Assembly: GCA_934655875.1 (NCBI GenBank)
Contig: CAKUHB010000011.1
Location: 1 to 64,000, forward strand
Source: an uncultured Oscillospiraceae bacterium
GTDB taxonomy: Bacteria > Bacillota > Clostridia > Oscillospirales > Oscillospiraceae
DNA: 64,000 bases
Direction of reading: 5' to 3'
Numbering within the stretch: position 1 is the first letter of the stretch; each line of letters opens with the position of its first letter. Shown one piece after another: positions 23,617 to 32,819 of this stretch. A program made the position numbers and the translations under genes. The notes beneath the pieces are model-generated. The model was not told the origin of the DNA. It did no database searches and was given only the letters and a program-made list of their open reading frames with translations.

Positions 23617-24534
23617 TCAAATCGTGATCGGATGTCCCCGGAAATAATCGGGCGCGGGCATCCGCTTGCCGCCCTGCGCCTGCAATTCGCGCACCAGCAG
23701 CACATCGCCGCCTGCGCAGGCTACAAGCAGGCCCTTTTTTGTCAGCGCAACCAGACTGCCGGGGGTCTTGTCCGTCTTCTGATCGGTATATTCCACGCGG
23801 TAAAGCTTGAACTCCGTTCCGCCGAGGTTCGCCGTCGCCACCGGCCACGGCACAAGGCCGCGCACCTGATCGACGATATACCGCGCAGGCTGGTTCCAGT
23901 CGATCGGGCTTTCCGCCTTGCTGAGCATCGGCGCATAGGTCGCTTCCGCGTCGTTCTGCGGCGTCCGGACTGCCGTACCGGCTTCGATCGCGCGGACGGT
24001 ATCGGCGCAGAGGGGCGCTGCGATCTGCGCAAGCCGCGCCATCAGCTCCTCCGAGGTTTCCAGCGGCTGGATGACGGTCTTTCGGATCTCGATGATATCG
24101 CCCTCGTCCATGCCGGCGGACAGATACATGGCGGTGACGCCCGCCTCGTCGCAGTGGTTGAGGATCGAGCGCTGCACCGGCGCGGAACCGCGCAGCTGCG
24201 GCAGGATGCTGCCGTGCATGTTGATCGCGCCATAGGTCGGGATATCGAGCACGGCCTGCGGCAGGATCTTGCCGTAGGCGACCACAACGAGAAGGTCAGG
24301 CTTCAGCTCCCGCAGCCGCTGCACAGTCTCTTCGTTCCGGAAGGACTGCGGCTGATAAACAGGCAAACCGACCGACTGCGCATACGCCTTGACCGGCGAC
24401 GGAATGAGCTTCATGCCGCGGTTTTTGGGCGTGTCGACCTTGGTATAGACGGCGGCAATGTCAAAGCCCTCGTCATTGAGCGTTTCGAGACACGCCTTTG
24501 CAAAGTCCGGCGTGCCCATGAAGACGAGTCTCAT
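23617..24534 (-). CDS. fmt: Methionyl-tRNA formyltransferase
   Basis: 305 residues; its start overlaps the def stop as ATGA. The Rossmann domain begins MRLVFMGTPDFAKACLETL and contains the formyl-folate-binding and catalytic segment INMHGSILPQLRGSAPVQRSI (Asn, His, Asp type). The C-terminal OB-like domain (about 205-305) binds tRNA. It formylates Met-tRNA for initiation; the deformylase encoded directly upstream reverses this on nascent proteins. Confidence 0.96.
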   Translation of the reverse strand: MRLVFMGTPDFAKACLETLNDEGFDIAAVYTKVDTPKNRGMKLIPSPVKAYAQSVGLPVYQPQSFRNEETVQRLRELKPDLLVVVAYGKILPQAVLDIPTYGAINMHGSILPQLRGSAPVQRSILNHCDEAGVTAMYLSAGMDEGDIIEIRKTVIQPLETSEELMARLAQIAAPLCADTVRAIEAGTAVRTPQNDAEATYAPMLSKAESPIDWNQPARYIVDQVRGLVPWPVATANLGGTEFKLYRVEYTDQKTDKTPGSLVALTKKGLLVACAGGDVLLVRELQAQGGKRMPAPDYFRGHPITI

Positions 24535-25034
24535 TCCCCGTCCTCCTCTTCCTCCTGCCGGGTCAGCTCTTCCAGCTCCTCCGGCGTGAGCATTTTTTCG
24601 GCGATCTCGGTGTACATATGGCCGTCGAGATGATCGATCTCATGCAGGAAGCAGCGGGCGACAATGTCGTCGCCCTCGTATTCGTACCAGTCGCCGTTGC
24701 GGTCCTGCGCGCGCACGACCACATGCTCCGGCCGCGTGACGATGCCGTATTTGCCGGGCAGGCTCAGGCAGCCCTCGATGCCGGTCTGCGTCTCTTTGCT
24801 GACCTCCACGACCTCGGGGTTCACGAGCTCCACGTCCTCCTCTCCGGTATCGACGACACAGAGCCGCCGCATCACGCCGACCTGCGGGCCGGCCAGGCCG
24901 ACGCCGTTGGCGTCATGCATGGTCTCGATCATATCCTCGATCAGAATGGCCAGCTTCTGGTCGAATCTGATCACCGGGCGGCAGACCTTCGTCAGGATCG
25001 GATCGCCGACCGTTACAATTTTTCTCAGTGCCAT
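24531..25034 (-). CDS. def: Peptide deformylase
   Basis: 167 residues. The three conserved motifs are GVGLAGPQVG, EGCLSLPG and HEIDHLDG, which supply the metal ligands (one cysteine, two histidines) and the catalytic glutamate. The C-terminus is acidic (EELTRQEEEEDGE). It removes the N-formyl group from new proteins. It lies 14 nt downstream of priA and overlaps fmt, the usual def-fmt pair. Confidence 0.96.
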   Translation of the reverse strand: MALRKIVTVGDPILTKVCRPVIRFDQKLAILIEDMIETMHDANGVGLAGPQVGVMRRLCVVDTGEEDVELVNPEVVEVSKETQTGIEGCLSLPGKYGIVTRPEHVVVRAQDRNGDWYEYEGDDIVARCFLHEIDHLDGHMYTEIAEKMLTPEELEELTRQEEEEDGE

Positions 25035-25048
25035 TGCGCAATCGCTCC

Positions 25049-27499
25049 TTAGTTATACGAATTGATATCGATGAAGGCCGTCAGGCCCTTGTTCTGCTTG
25101 TCTTTTGAAAACTCCACGAGCAGAAACGCCAGCAGCTTCCGCAGCGGCGCGGAATTTCTGCACATCAGCGTCAGCTGATAGCGGTAGGAATAGTTGACGC
25201 GGGCGACGCTTGCCGGTGCGGGGCCGAGCAGCTGCGCGCGCATCGCGGCATACGGCTGTTTTTGCAGATTGGCCGCCAGCGCATCGCGCAGGCGGACTGC
25301 CGTCTGCACAAGTCCCCGCTCCTCCAGTCCCGCAATGGTGATGGTAAACAGGTCAGAGAACGGCGGGCAGCCGCGCAGCTTCCGCATTTGCAGCTCCAGC
25401 TCGTAAAAGGCGTCATAGTCCTGCTTCGCGGCCAGCTGCAAGACCGGATGCTCCGGCGTCATGGTCTGGATCATGGCCGTGCCGCTGTCCGCGCCGCGGC
25501 CCGAGCGGCCGACCACCTGCGTGATGAGGGAGAACGTCGTCTCCGCCGCGCGGAAATTATCAACATACAGGCTCATATCCGCGTCCAGCACGCCGACCAG
25601 CGTCACAGCCGGGAAATCCAGCCCCTTGGCGACCATCTGCGTGCCGAGCAGGATCGGGATTTTCTTTTCCCGGAACGTGCGCAGCAGCTCCTCATGGCTG
25701 CCCGAGGCCGCCACGGTATCGGCGTCCATGCGCAGAAGCTCCGTATCCGGGAAGAGCGCCTTCAGCTCTTGCTCGATCTTCTGCGTGCCGCTGCCGACAG
25801 CCTTCATCGCACCGCCGCACTTCTCGCAGCGCGCATGCGCGGGCCGCGAGTAGCCGCAGTAGTGGCACATCAGGCGGCGGCCGGAGGAATGATACGTCAG
25901 GTGGACGCTGCACCGCGGGCACTGCGGCACGTCGCCGCAGTCCATGCAGACCAGATACCGGCTGTTGCCGCGGCGGTTCAGGAAGAGGATAGACTGCTTG
26001 CCGTCCAGAATGGCGTCGCGGACGCCCTCCTCCAGCTCGCGGCTGATATCAAGGTCGTTTCCCGCCCGCAGCTCCTGTTTCATGTCGATGATGCGCGCGT
26101 CGGGAAGCGCGCGGCCATTATACCGGGTCTTGAGGGTATAAAGGGTATAAACCCCCGTTCTTGCCAGATACATTGTCTCGATGGACGGTGTTGCGGAGCC
26201 GAAGAGGACGAGCGCCCCCTCCTTCGCGCCGCGGTAGAGCGCGATCTCCCGCGCGTGGTAGCGCGGGGCGTTTTCGGATTTATAGGTATGCTCCTGCTCC
26301 TCGTCGAGGATGATGACGGCAGGATTTTGCACCGGGGCGAACACAGCCGACCGTGTGCCGACCGCGACGCGCGCGTCTCCGCGCGCGATGCGCCGCCATT
26401 CGTCGCAGCGCTCGCCCACACGCAGGCTGGAATGGAGCACAGCGACTGTCTTTCCGAACTGCGCGCTGAGCTTATCGAGAAGCTGCGGCGTCAGCGCGAT
26501 CTCCGGCACGAGAAGCAGGGCCGATTTGCCCGCTTCGAGCGCCTTCTGGATGAGCGCCAGATAGACAGCCGTCTTGCCGCTGCCCGTCACGCCATAGAGA
26601 AGCGCCGCGCCCGGCTTTTCCGCCTGCATCTGCGCGTGCAGGCCGTCAAAGGCGGTCTGCTGCTCTTCACTCAGGCGGATGGGCTCCGCGGGAGCCGCTT
26701 CCTGCCGCTTCGGCGTGCGCAGGGCGGGCTTTTCAAATATGGTCAGAAACTCCAGCTTTTGCAGGCGATTGACCGTCGCCATGCCTGCGCCCGTCAGGTC
26801 GCACAGCTCGCGGCACGGGCCTGCGCCGACCGCGCACAGAAGCCGCAGCACGGCGGCCTGCAATGGCGCGGACGCCTGTTTGCGGGCGGCGAACTGCTCC
26901 GCTTCCTCCTGCGGGACTGCAAGGGCGGCAATTTTGACGGTCTTCTCACTGCTTTTCGGCAGGAACTCCGCGTCGGCGGTCAGAAGATGGCGGCGGCGGA
27001 GCGTCTGCACAGCCGCGTCGAACGCGGCAGGGTCTTCAAACTGGCTGCGGAGCGTCTTTTCCGGCGCGCTGCCGCCAAGATCCTGCAGCAGCTGCACAAG
27101 CCGCGCCGCGTCGGAATTTACCATGCCGGCAGGCAGCTTTTTCTGCGCGCCGGCAGCCAGCGTCAGCGTCTTTTTCTGTCCGAACCAGAAGCCCGCCGGC
27201 AAAATCGCCTTGACCGCTTCATAGAACGTGCAGAAATACCGCTCCTTCATAAAGGCTGCCAATTGCAGCTGCGCGTAGGTCAGGATCGGCTCCTCATCGA
27301 GTGCCTGCTCGATGGTCTTCAGTCCCTCCTGATATGTGTCCTGTGTGGAGAGGACGATCCCCTCCGAGCGGCGGTTGCCGCGTCCGAACGGCACGCGCAC
27401 GCGCATGCCGGGCCGGATGGTCATGCCCTCCGGCACACGGTAGGAGTAGGGTCTGTCGATGGCATATACGGCAGCAGCAACTGCCAGCTGTGCGATCAT
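25049..27499 (-). CDS. priA: Primosomal protein N' (replication restart helicase)
   Basis: 816 residues, slightly long for the family. The N-terminal 3'-DNA-end-binding domain (about 1-110) starts IAQLAVAAAVYAIDRPYSYRVP. The helicase part has Walker A GVTGSGKTAVYL, the DEEQEHTYK box and the motif RYHAREIA. A zinc-binding block follows with eight cysteines (CMDCGDVPQCPRCS to CHYCG to CEKCGG). Then come the C-terminal helicase lobe (VVGRSGRGADSGTAMIQTM) and the end domain. PriA reloads the replisome at stalled forks. The usual coaBC gene between rpoZ and priA is missing here. Confidence 0.95.
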   Translation of the reverse strand: MIAQLAVAAAVYAIDRPYSYRVPEGMTIRPGMRVRVPFGRGNRRSEGIVLSTQDTYQEGLKTIEQALDEEPILTYAQLQLAAFMKERYFCTFYEAVKAILPAGFWFGQKKTLTLAAGAQKKLPAGMVNSDAARLVQLLQDLGGSAPEKTLRSQFEDPAAFDAAVQTLRRRHLLTADAEFLPKSSEKTVKIAALAVPQEEAEQFAARKQASAPLQAAVLRLLCAVGAGPCRELCDLTGAGMATVNRLQKLEFLTIFEKPALRTPKRQEAAPAEPIRLSEEQQTAFDGLHAQMQAEKPGAALLYGVTGSGKTAVYLALIQKALEAGKSALLLVPEIALTPQLLDKLSAQFGKTVAVLHSSLRVGERCDEWRRIARGDARVAVGTRSAVFAPVQNPAVIILDEEQEHTYKSENAPRYHAREIALYRGAKEGALVLFGSATPSIETMYLARTGVYTLYTLKTRYNGRALPDARIIDMKQELRAGNDLDISRELEEGVRDAILDGKQSILFLNRRGNSRYLVCMDCGDVPQCPRCSVHLTYHSSGRRLMCHYCGYSRPAHARCEKCGGAMKAVGSGTQKIEQELKALFPDTELLRMDADTVAASGSHEELLRTFREKKIPILLGTQMVAKGLDFPAVTLVGVLDADMSLYVDNFRAAETTFSLITQVVGRSGRGADSGTAMIQTMTPEHPVLQLAAKQDYDAFYELELQMRKLRGCPPFSDLFTITIAGLEERGLVQTAVRLRDALAANLQKQPYAAMRAQLLGPAPASVARVNYSYRYQLTLMCRNSAPLRKLLAFLLVEFSKDKQNKGLTAFIDINSYN

Positions 27500-27559
27500 C
27501 GGCTTCTCCCTCCTCCCAGTCCGGCACCGCCCGCGGCGCGGGCGATGGAAAAGAACGCG

Positions 27560-27590
27560 CCAAGGCGCAGGCGGAATGCCCGCGCCTTGG
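27560..27590 (-). terminator. Intercistronic hairpin between rpoZ and priA
   Basis: CCAAGGCGC-type 13-bp stem with an ATTCC loop (minus-strand reading), followed after four bases by TTCTTTT. It could partly end transcription or set the mRNA balance between rpoZ and priA. Confidence 0.45.
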
Positions 27591-27604
27591 TGTGTATGCG
27601 ATAC

Positions 27605-27811
27605 TCAGTGTCTGTATTTATCGTCCAGCTCCGCAGAGAGCTTGCCCTCGGCGACCTCGCGGATGGCGAGCGTGACCGGCTTTTCCTCCAGCGGCTCGTG
27701 CGTCAGCTCGGATTCGATCGAAAGCTGGCGGGCGCGGTGCGCCACGACATTGACGAGCAGATAGCGGCTGTCAACATGTTTGAGAAGTTCCGACATTGCG
27801 GGGTAAAGCAT
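27605..27811 (-). CDS. rpoZ: RNA polymerase omega subunit
   Basis: 68 residues. It opens [29 protein letters not shown], matching the omega fold helix 1 and the conserved VAHRARQ segment, and later has KPVTLAIREVAEGK. Omega helps assemble and stabilise the beta' subunit. It overlaps the gmk stop by one base, the standard gmk-rpoZ arrangement. Confidence 0.93.
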   Translation of the reverse strand: MLYPAMSELLKHVDSRYLLVNVVAHRARQLSIESELTHEPLEEKPVTLAIREVAEGKLSAELDDKYRH

Positions 27812-28407
27812 TAGAGTTCCTCCTTCATGATATGGATGCGATCCATCATTTTACACTTTTCTGCGGTCATGATCGCAAGCAGCTCGTCCGCCGCATGCTC
27901 GACCGTATCATTGACGACCAGATAGTCGTATTGATATGCCTGACTGTATTCCCATTTTGCCCGCTCCAGCCGCTTTTCCATCGCGTCCGGGCTGACGTCG
28001 CCGCGCTTTTGAAGCCTGCGGCGGATCTCCTCCAGCGACGGCGCAGTCAGGAAGACCAGCACCGCTTCGGGCAGGCGCTTGCGGATGTTGAGCGCACCCA
28101 CCACGTCGACATCCATCACAACGTCCGTACCGGACTCGAGCGCTTCGCGGATCGGGCGGATGGGCGTACCGTAGTAATTGCCGACGTATTCCGCATGCTC
28201 GAGCAGCTCGCCGTCTGCGATCATCTGCTCAAACTGGGCGCGGGTCACGAAATAATAGCTTTTTCCGTCCACCTCGCCGGGGCGCATGGCGCGGGACGTG
28301 GCGGATATGGAGTACTGCACATGCTCGCGCAGCTGCATGACGCGGTTCAGGACCGTATTTTTTCCGACGCCGGACGGCCCGGAGATGGCAAACAGTTTTC
28401 CTCTCAT
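27811..28407 (-). CDS. gmk: Guanylate kinase
   Basis: 198 residues from the ATG at 28405-28407, which overlaps the remA stop (ATGA). The P-loop is [14 protein letters not shown]; the GMP-binding segment reads [28 protein letters not shown], and [10 protein letters not shown] and [14 protein letters not shown] follow. It phosphorylates GMP to GDP. A much longer frame upstream (to 28683) is spurious, since it runs antisense-like through remA in another frame. Confidence 0.95.
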   Translation of the reverse strand: MRGKLFAISGPSGVGKNTVLNRVMQLREHVQYSISATSRAMRPGEVDGKSYYFVTRAQFEQMIADGELLEHAEYVGNYYGTPIRPIREALESGTDVVMDVDVVGALNIRKRLPEAVLVFLTAPSLEEIRRRLQKRGDVSPDAMEKRLERAKWEYSQAYQYDYLVVNDTVEHAADELLAIMTAEKCKMMDRIHIMKEEL

Positions 28408-28667
28408 GGCTGCGTGATCGTCTCCTCTGCATTCTTTTCTTCCATGCGCGCAGCGATGGTCTCCGGCGTAACGGACGACAGGATGACGTGGTCGGTGTCC
28501 ATCAGCAGGACGGACTTCGTCCGGCGGCCGAAGGACGCGTCCAGCAGCATCCCGCGCTCCCGCGCTTCCTGCACCACGCGCTTGACCGGCGCGGAATCCG
28601 GGCTGACGACCGCCAGAATGCGCGCGGCGGCGACAACGTTGCCGAAGCCGATTGAAATGAGCTTCAT
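28404..28667 (-). CDS. remA: RemA/DUF370 family extracellular matrix regulator
   Basis: 87 residues: [30 protein letters not shown] is the family N-terminus and [25 protein letters not shown] the second conserved block. In Bacillus RemA is a ring-forming DNA-binding protein that activates matrix and osmoprotection genes. In Clostridia the gene is found, as here, between yicC and gmk. Its targets in this organism are unknown. Confidence 0.9.
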   Translation of the reverse strand: MKLISIGFGNVVAAARILAVVSPDSAPVKRVVQEARERGMLLDASFGRRTKSVLLMDTDHVILSSVTPETIAARMEEKNAEETITQP

Positions 28668-28679
28668 TGTCTCCTCCGA

Positions 28680-29558
28680 TCACTCGATGTTCTGCGTCTG
28701 CTCGCGGATCTTTTCCAGCTCCGCCTTCAGCTCGACCACAGTCCTTGCCTGCTCTAGGTCGTTGCCCTTGGAGCCGATGGTGTTGGCTTCGCGGTTAAAT
28801 TCCTGAAGCAGGAAATCAAGCTTGCGGCCGATCGCGCCGCCGTTCGTCAGCATCTGATCGAGCTGGTTCAGGTGGCTGCGCAGGCGGACAGTCTCTTCGT
28901 CAACGGCGATCTTATCGGCGTAGACGGCGGCCTCCTGCAGGATGCGGCTCTCGTCGATGTTCGTCTGGCCGAGTACCTCCTGCATCTTCTGCGTCAGGCG
29001 CGCGCGGTATTCCGCGAGCGTGACGGGACTGCGGGCTTCGACCTTTTCCACAAGGGACAGAACGGTCTTGGCCCGGCTGCGCAGATCCTGCTCCATGGCC
29101 ATGCCTTCCTTTTCGCGCATGGCGTTGAACTTCTCCAGCGCTTCCTGCACGACAGACAGGATATCGTCCGTGAGCTTCTGCTCGTCCTCCTCCTGCTTTT
29201 CCACGACGAACACGTCCGGCAGACGGGCAAGCGACATGACGGAGACATCGTCCCGCACGCCGTAGTCCGCGGCGATCGAGCCGAGCGCCGCGAGATAGCC
29301 CTCAAGCACGGGCTTATTGAGAGAGATGCGCATGCTCTCGTCAGCTGTGACGTTCACGGTGATAAAGACGTCCATTTTGCCGCGGGCAACGCTCTTTTTG
29401 ACCGCAGCCTTGACGGCGTCCTCAGCAAAGCCGCACATGCGCGGCAGCTTGACGTTCAGATCGAGATAGCGGTTATTGACCGCACGCATTTCGACCGTGA
29501 TCTCGCGGCCGTCGATCGTTTTTTCTGCACGGCCGTAGCCGGTCATACTTCTGATCAT
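28680..29558 (-). CDS. yicC: YicC/YloC family endoribonuclease
   Basis: 292 residues from the ATG at 29556-29558 with GGGAGGAACAG upstream. It has the N-terminal signature MIRSMTGYGRAEKTIDGREITVEMRAVNNRYLD and the C-terminal KLDFLLQEFNREANTIGSKGNDLE (DUF1732). Family members are RNases implicated in small-RNA turnover. It follows cdaR by 13 nt and precedes remA by 12 nt. Confidence 0.93.
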   Translation of the reverse strand: MIRSMTGYGRAEKTIDGREITVEMRAVNNRYLDLNVKLPRMCGFAEDAVKAAVKKSVARGKMDVFITVNVTADESMRISLNKPVLEGYLAALGSIAADYGVRDDVSVMSLARLPDVFVVEKQEEDEQKLTDDILSVVQEALEKFNAMREKEGMAMEQDLRSRAKTVLSLVEKVEARSPVTLAEYRARLTQKMQEVLGQTNIDESRILQEAAVYADKIAVDEETVRLRSHLNQLDQMLTNGGAIGRKLDFLLQEFNREANTIGSKGNDLEQARTVVELKAELEKIREQTQNIE

Positions 29559-29571
29559 GTCTGTTCCTCCC

Positions 29572-30822
29572 TTATTCCGCTTCATTGTCCGCCGCCGCGA
29601 GATTGACGGCGATGGAATACTGGCCGATCGCGCCGGCGCTCTGGTAGCCGTCGATGCGGACGGTCACGGGCACCTGATAGGTTCCCGTCTGCGTGTAGGC
29701 GCTCATGTCCGCCACGATCCGGATGTTGTTCGCGGTGATCTTGTTTGCGTCCGCCGCATCGGCACGGATGGTGACCTGCACCTGCTGGGAAAGGCTCGTT
29801 GCCTTGAACTGCGTCTCGTCGACGCCGATAAAGACGATATTGGTCGTCCGCACGGTCTTGATCTGCTTGCCGGTAATGGTGATCCGGACGGAGACCGTCT
29901 CCTCTCCGGAGACGTTCTTCGCGTCGTTCGGGATGAGGATGCTCCGTGTGACCGTCTCTTCGTTGCTCGTGAGCATGGACAGATCGATCGGGTCGAGCTG
30001 GATGGAGTTGAGCCCGTCCAGCACGGCAGAATCGCCGGAAAGCGTCACGGCCTTCGGCTCGTAGTCATAGCTGACGTCCTGCTCCTGCAAGCCGTCGCCG
30101 TAGAGCAGCTGCACCTCGATGGGCACGACCTTATATTTGACGATCTTCATGGTGACCTCGATGGCGTCGGTGCTGAGTGTCAGCTCCGTCGGGTCGACCT
30201 GTTCGCCGTTCTTGTCCAGAAGGACATAGGAGACCGACTCGGTGATCGTCTTGTCCACATTGCTGCGGTCGAGCGTGACCTGCGCAGAATCGATGGTGCT
30301 GACGATGGACTCCGGCCCTTCCACGGTGACGGACTCGTAGTCGAAGCTCGTGCTGTCGAGCATGTAGCCCTCGGCGATCTTGACGTTCGTAAAGTCGCCC
30401 TTGACCTCGACCGATTTTGTGATCTGCCGCTCGACGCGGAAGGTGATTGAGGACGGGCTTTTGTCCATCTTTGTGATGGACGACGCCGAGACCGCGCTCG
30501 GGAGAGTGATATCGTAGGTCATGGTGTATTCCTTGGTGCTGCGCACCTTGGATACGTCGATGACGGCCTTGATCTCGTCCTTGTGCTGGTCGAGCGTTTT
30601 GAGGTCGGTATTTTTTCCGTAGAAGTGCACGGAGACAAATTCCTGATAGTCGCCGGTGATGACCAGCCCGTGATCCTCGCGCAGAACCTCTGCGCCGGAG
30701 AACGTCACGGGGATATTGCCGATCACCATATCGCCGTCGGGATTGACGACGGTCACGACATAAACCCACAGGCACATCGCCGCGAGGACGGAAACGATCA
30801 TGGCAAAAAGCTTACTTTTCAT
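29572..30822 (-). CDS. cdaR: CdaR-type regulator of diadenylate cyclase (YbbR domains)
   Basis: 416 residues from the ATG at 30820-30822, overlapping the cdaA stop by 11 nt. One N-terminal membrane helix (LFAMIVSVLAAMCLWVYVVTVV) is followed by repeated YbbR domains of about 80-90 residues outside the membrane; four can be counted from the spacing of the NIPVTF, VEVKGDF, VPIEVQ and VRTTNI openings. CdaR binds and tunes CdaA. The usual third gene glmM does not follow; yicC does. Confidence 0.92.
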   Translation of the reverse strand: MKSKLFAMIVSVLAAMCLWVYVVTVVNPDGDMVIGNIPVTFSGAEVLREDHGLVITGDYQEFVSVHFYGKNTDLKTLDQHKDEIKAVIDVSKVRSTKEYTMTYDITLPSAVSASSITKMDKSPSSITFRVERQITKSVEVKGDFTNVKIAEGYMLDSTSFDYESVTVEGPESIVSTIDSAQVTLDRSNVDKTITESVSYVLLDKNGEQVDPTELTLSTDAIEVTMKIVKYKVVPIEVQLLYGDGLQEQDVSYDYEPKAVTLSGDSAVLDGLNSIQLDPIDLSMLTSNEETVTRSILIPNDAKNVSGEETVSVRITITGKQIKTVRTTNIVFIGVDETQFKATSLSQQVQVTIRADAADANKITANNIRIVADMSAYTQTGTYQVPVTVRIDGYQSAGAIGQYSIAVNLAAADNEAE

Positions 30823-31681
30823 TGGAACCGTCCTTCCTGCCAAAATGCGCGGCCAGCCGCAGCAGCAGCGGCTGCTTCTCTTCCCCGTCTGCGATCAGCT
30901 CGTTGGTCAGGAGCTTTTGCAGCGTCTGCGGGGCAAGATGGCGCTTGAGCATGCCGCCGATGGCGACCGAGATCGTCCCGTTCTCCTCGGACACGATGAC
31001 GACCACGGCGTCGGACGCCTCGCTGGTGCCGACGCCTGCGCGGTGGCGCGTGCCGAGATCGCTCGGCAGGTGCGGATTGTCGCTCAGGGGCATGACGCAG
31101 CCGGCGGCTGCGATGCGCCCGCCGCGGACGATGACCGCGCCGTCGTGCAGGGGCGAGTTTTTGAAGAACAGGTTCCGCAGCAGCTGCTCGGACAGCTGCG
31201 CGTCGACCAGCGTACCGGTCTTGAAATACTCGTCGAGCGGCGTCTCACGCTCAAAGACGAGCAGCACGCCGACGCGCTCCTTTGACATGATCTCGCAGGC
31301 CTGCACCGTCGCTGCCACGGCGCTTTGCTCGATGGACGCGCCGGACTCGGTCGACAGCAGATGGAAATGCAGCTGCGCGCCGACCCGCTCCAGCGCGCGG
31401 CGAAGCTCCGGCTGGAAGACAATGATGAGCGCGATCGCGCCGACCTCGAGGATCTTATTGAGGATCCAGTTTAATGTATAGAGATTCAGTACGTCCGTCA
31501 GAACGGTGATCGCCAGCAGCAGCAAAATCGCACGTGCCACGCGCGCGGCGCTGGTCGACCGGATCATCCGAAGGAGCGCATAGAAGATAATCGAAACCAC
31601 CAGGATATCGACAATATCGGAAATCCCGACCTTTGGGATCTGATACAGAAGATTCTGGAAGAACTCTCGCAGTACGGCCAT
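30812..31681 (-). CDS. cdaA: Diadenylate cyclase CdaA (c-di-AMP synthase)
   Basis: 289 residues. Three membrane helices lie within residues 1-85 (DIVDILVVSIIFYALL, ARAILLLLAITVLTDVLNL, and ILEVGAIALIIVFQPELRRAL). The cyclase domain then shows HDGAVIVRGGRIAAAGC and GTRHRAGVGTSEASDA, the DGA and RHR motifs needed for ATP binding and catalysis. c-di-AMP controls potassium and osmolyte uptake and wall stability. First gene of the superoperon, with its own promoter. Confidence 0.96.
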   Translation of the reverse strand: MAVLREFFQNLLYQIPKVGISDIVDILVVSIIFYALLRMIRSTSAARVARAILLLLAITVLTDVLNLYTLNWILNKILEVGAIALIIVFQPELRRALERVGAQLHFHLLSTESGASIEQSAVAATVQACEIMSKERVGVLLVFERETPLDEYFKTGTLVDAQLSEQLLRNLFFKNSPLHDGAVIVRGGRIAAAGCVMPLSDNPHLPSDLGTRHRAGVGTSEASDAVVVIVSEENGTISVAIGGMLKRHLAPQTLQKLLTNELIADGEEKQPLLLRLAAHFGRKDGSNEK

Positions 31682-31717
31682 AGGTCATTCTCCCACTGAT
31701 ACTTATAGATGATACAA

Positions 31718-31746
31718 ATTATACTCCAATTTCTCCGTATCCGCAA
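31718..31746 (-). promoter_or_regulatory. Promoter of the cdaA-rsgA superoperon
   Basis: On the minus strand TTGCGG (31741-31746) and TATAAT (31718-31723) are 17 bp apart, about 40 nt upstream of cdaA. Confidence 0.7.
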
Positions 31747-31828
31747 GTGCATGAAAGAAGAAAGTTCACGGAAGTTTCCACCGCTTTTTCGTCAAAAAGC
31801 AGTCAGCAATTCATAAGCAGCCGCCTTA

Positions 31829-31977
31829 CTTGGCTCTCCATCCGGGAGAGCTGTCGCCGCAGGCGACTGAGAGGGGCTTGGCAGGCACGGTTTCCCCTCT
31901 CCGTCTTCGCTGCGCTCAGACACCTCTCCCAAAGGGAGAGGCAAGAGCAGGCACAGCGGATAATTCCGCTGTGCCTG
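31829..31977. repeat. Palindromic intergenic repeat cluster
   Basis: The gene-free stretch 31747-31991 contains four small hairpins in a row: GCTCTCC/GGAGAGC (31833-31851), GTCGCC/GGCGAC (31853-31867), CCTCTCCC/GGGAGAGG (31923-31941) and a 13-bp CAGGCACAGCGGA/TCCGCTGTGCCTG stem (31948-31977). The first three look like a REP-type dispersed element. The last may terminate the minus-strand merR gene, though it lacks a good T-run. Confidence 0.6.
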
Positions 31978-31991
31978 TTAACTGTTTGCTC

Positions 31992-32819
31992 TCAAATCTC
32001 CGTTACGGGAATCGTGATCTGCGTGACATACTGGTCGGCGGCGCTGGTGAAGCCGGCGTCGATCATGGTGATCTCGCGGGAGAAGCCGGCAGGGCGCAGG
32101 TCGTTTTCGCGGAGACAAGCCATCAGCCGCCCGTACTGCTCCGGCGCCTGCAAGTGGCTGCCGCGGAACATCACGCGCGCGCAGCGTGCACGCGGCAGGC
32201 AGATCTGCTTGCCGTCAAAGCGGTCTTCCTCGTCCAGAACGAGGAAAATGCCGTCGTACTGCGCAAACTCCCCTGCCGTTAAGTGCTCCGCCGAGATGCC
32301 GACGCCGACCTTGCCGAGGAAAATGAGCGCTTCCGCCTGTGCTTCGGCCAGACAGGCCGTGGGCAGCTCCAGCTCGCTGCAATCGGTGATCTGCAGCGTC
32401 TGGCCGATCCAGAACAGGCGGCACGGCTCGCTCTCGGTCAGCTCGATCTGCCCAAGCGCCGCGGTCTGCGCTTCGTGCAGCTGCCGCAGGCGGTTGTCGA
32501 TCTTGCGCTCAATGCGCGACAGCTCCTGCTGCCGCCGGGCAACCTCCTGCTTCTGCTGGCGCAGCTTCTGCTCGATGCGCGCGACGTCGCGGTTATGCAG
32601 GAAATCCGTGATCTCCGGCAGCGGCATGTCGAGCGTACGCAGATAGCGGATGGTATTGAAGACCTCAAACTGCCGCGGGCCGTAATAGCGGTAGCCGGAA
32701 TCGGGATCAACGTATTCCGGCGTCAGAAAGCCGCTCTTTTCGTAATAGCGGATGCTGCTCTGACTGATATGAAAGATTTTGGCCATCTGGCCGATGGAGA
32801 ACAGGCCGGATTTATCCAT
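31992..32819 (-). CDS. MerR family transcriptional regulator with a GyrI-like effector domain
   Basis: 275 residues from the ATG at 32817-32819. The MerR winged helix lies at about 1-75 (LFSIGQMAKIFHISQSSIRYYEKSGFLTPEYVDPDSGYRYYGPRQF). A coiled coil with many Q and R residues follows (85-125). The C-terminal domain (about 130-275) has the shape of BmrR/GyrI-type ligand pockets (LTAGEFAQYDGIFLVLDEEDR; RPAGFSREITMIDAGFTSAADQY). Such proteins sense hydrophobic or cationic drugs and activate an efflux gene. It is co-translated with the MATE gene (8-nt overlap) and probably controls the promoter at 33527-33557. Confidence 0.88.
   Translation of the reverse strand: MDKSGLFSIGQMAKIFHISQSSIRYYEKSGFLTPEYVDPDSGYRYYGPRQFEVFNTIRYLRTLDMPLPEITDFLHNRDVARIEQKLRQQKQEVARRQQELSRIERKIDNRLRQLHEAQTAALGQIELTESEPCRLFWIGQTLQITDCSELELPTACLAEAQAEALIFLGKVGVGISAEHLTAGEFAQYDGIFLVLDEEDRFDGKQICLPRARCARVMFRGSHLQAPEQYGRLMACLRENDLRPAGFSREITMIDAGFTSAADQYVTQITIPVTEI

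Noticed and set aside
25262..27814. 850-codon plus-strand open frame opposite priA and rpoZ
   Set aside because: Shadow of priA; arginine/glutamine-rich with no recognisable domain.
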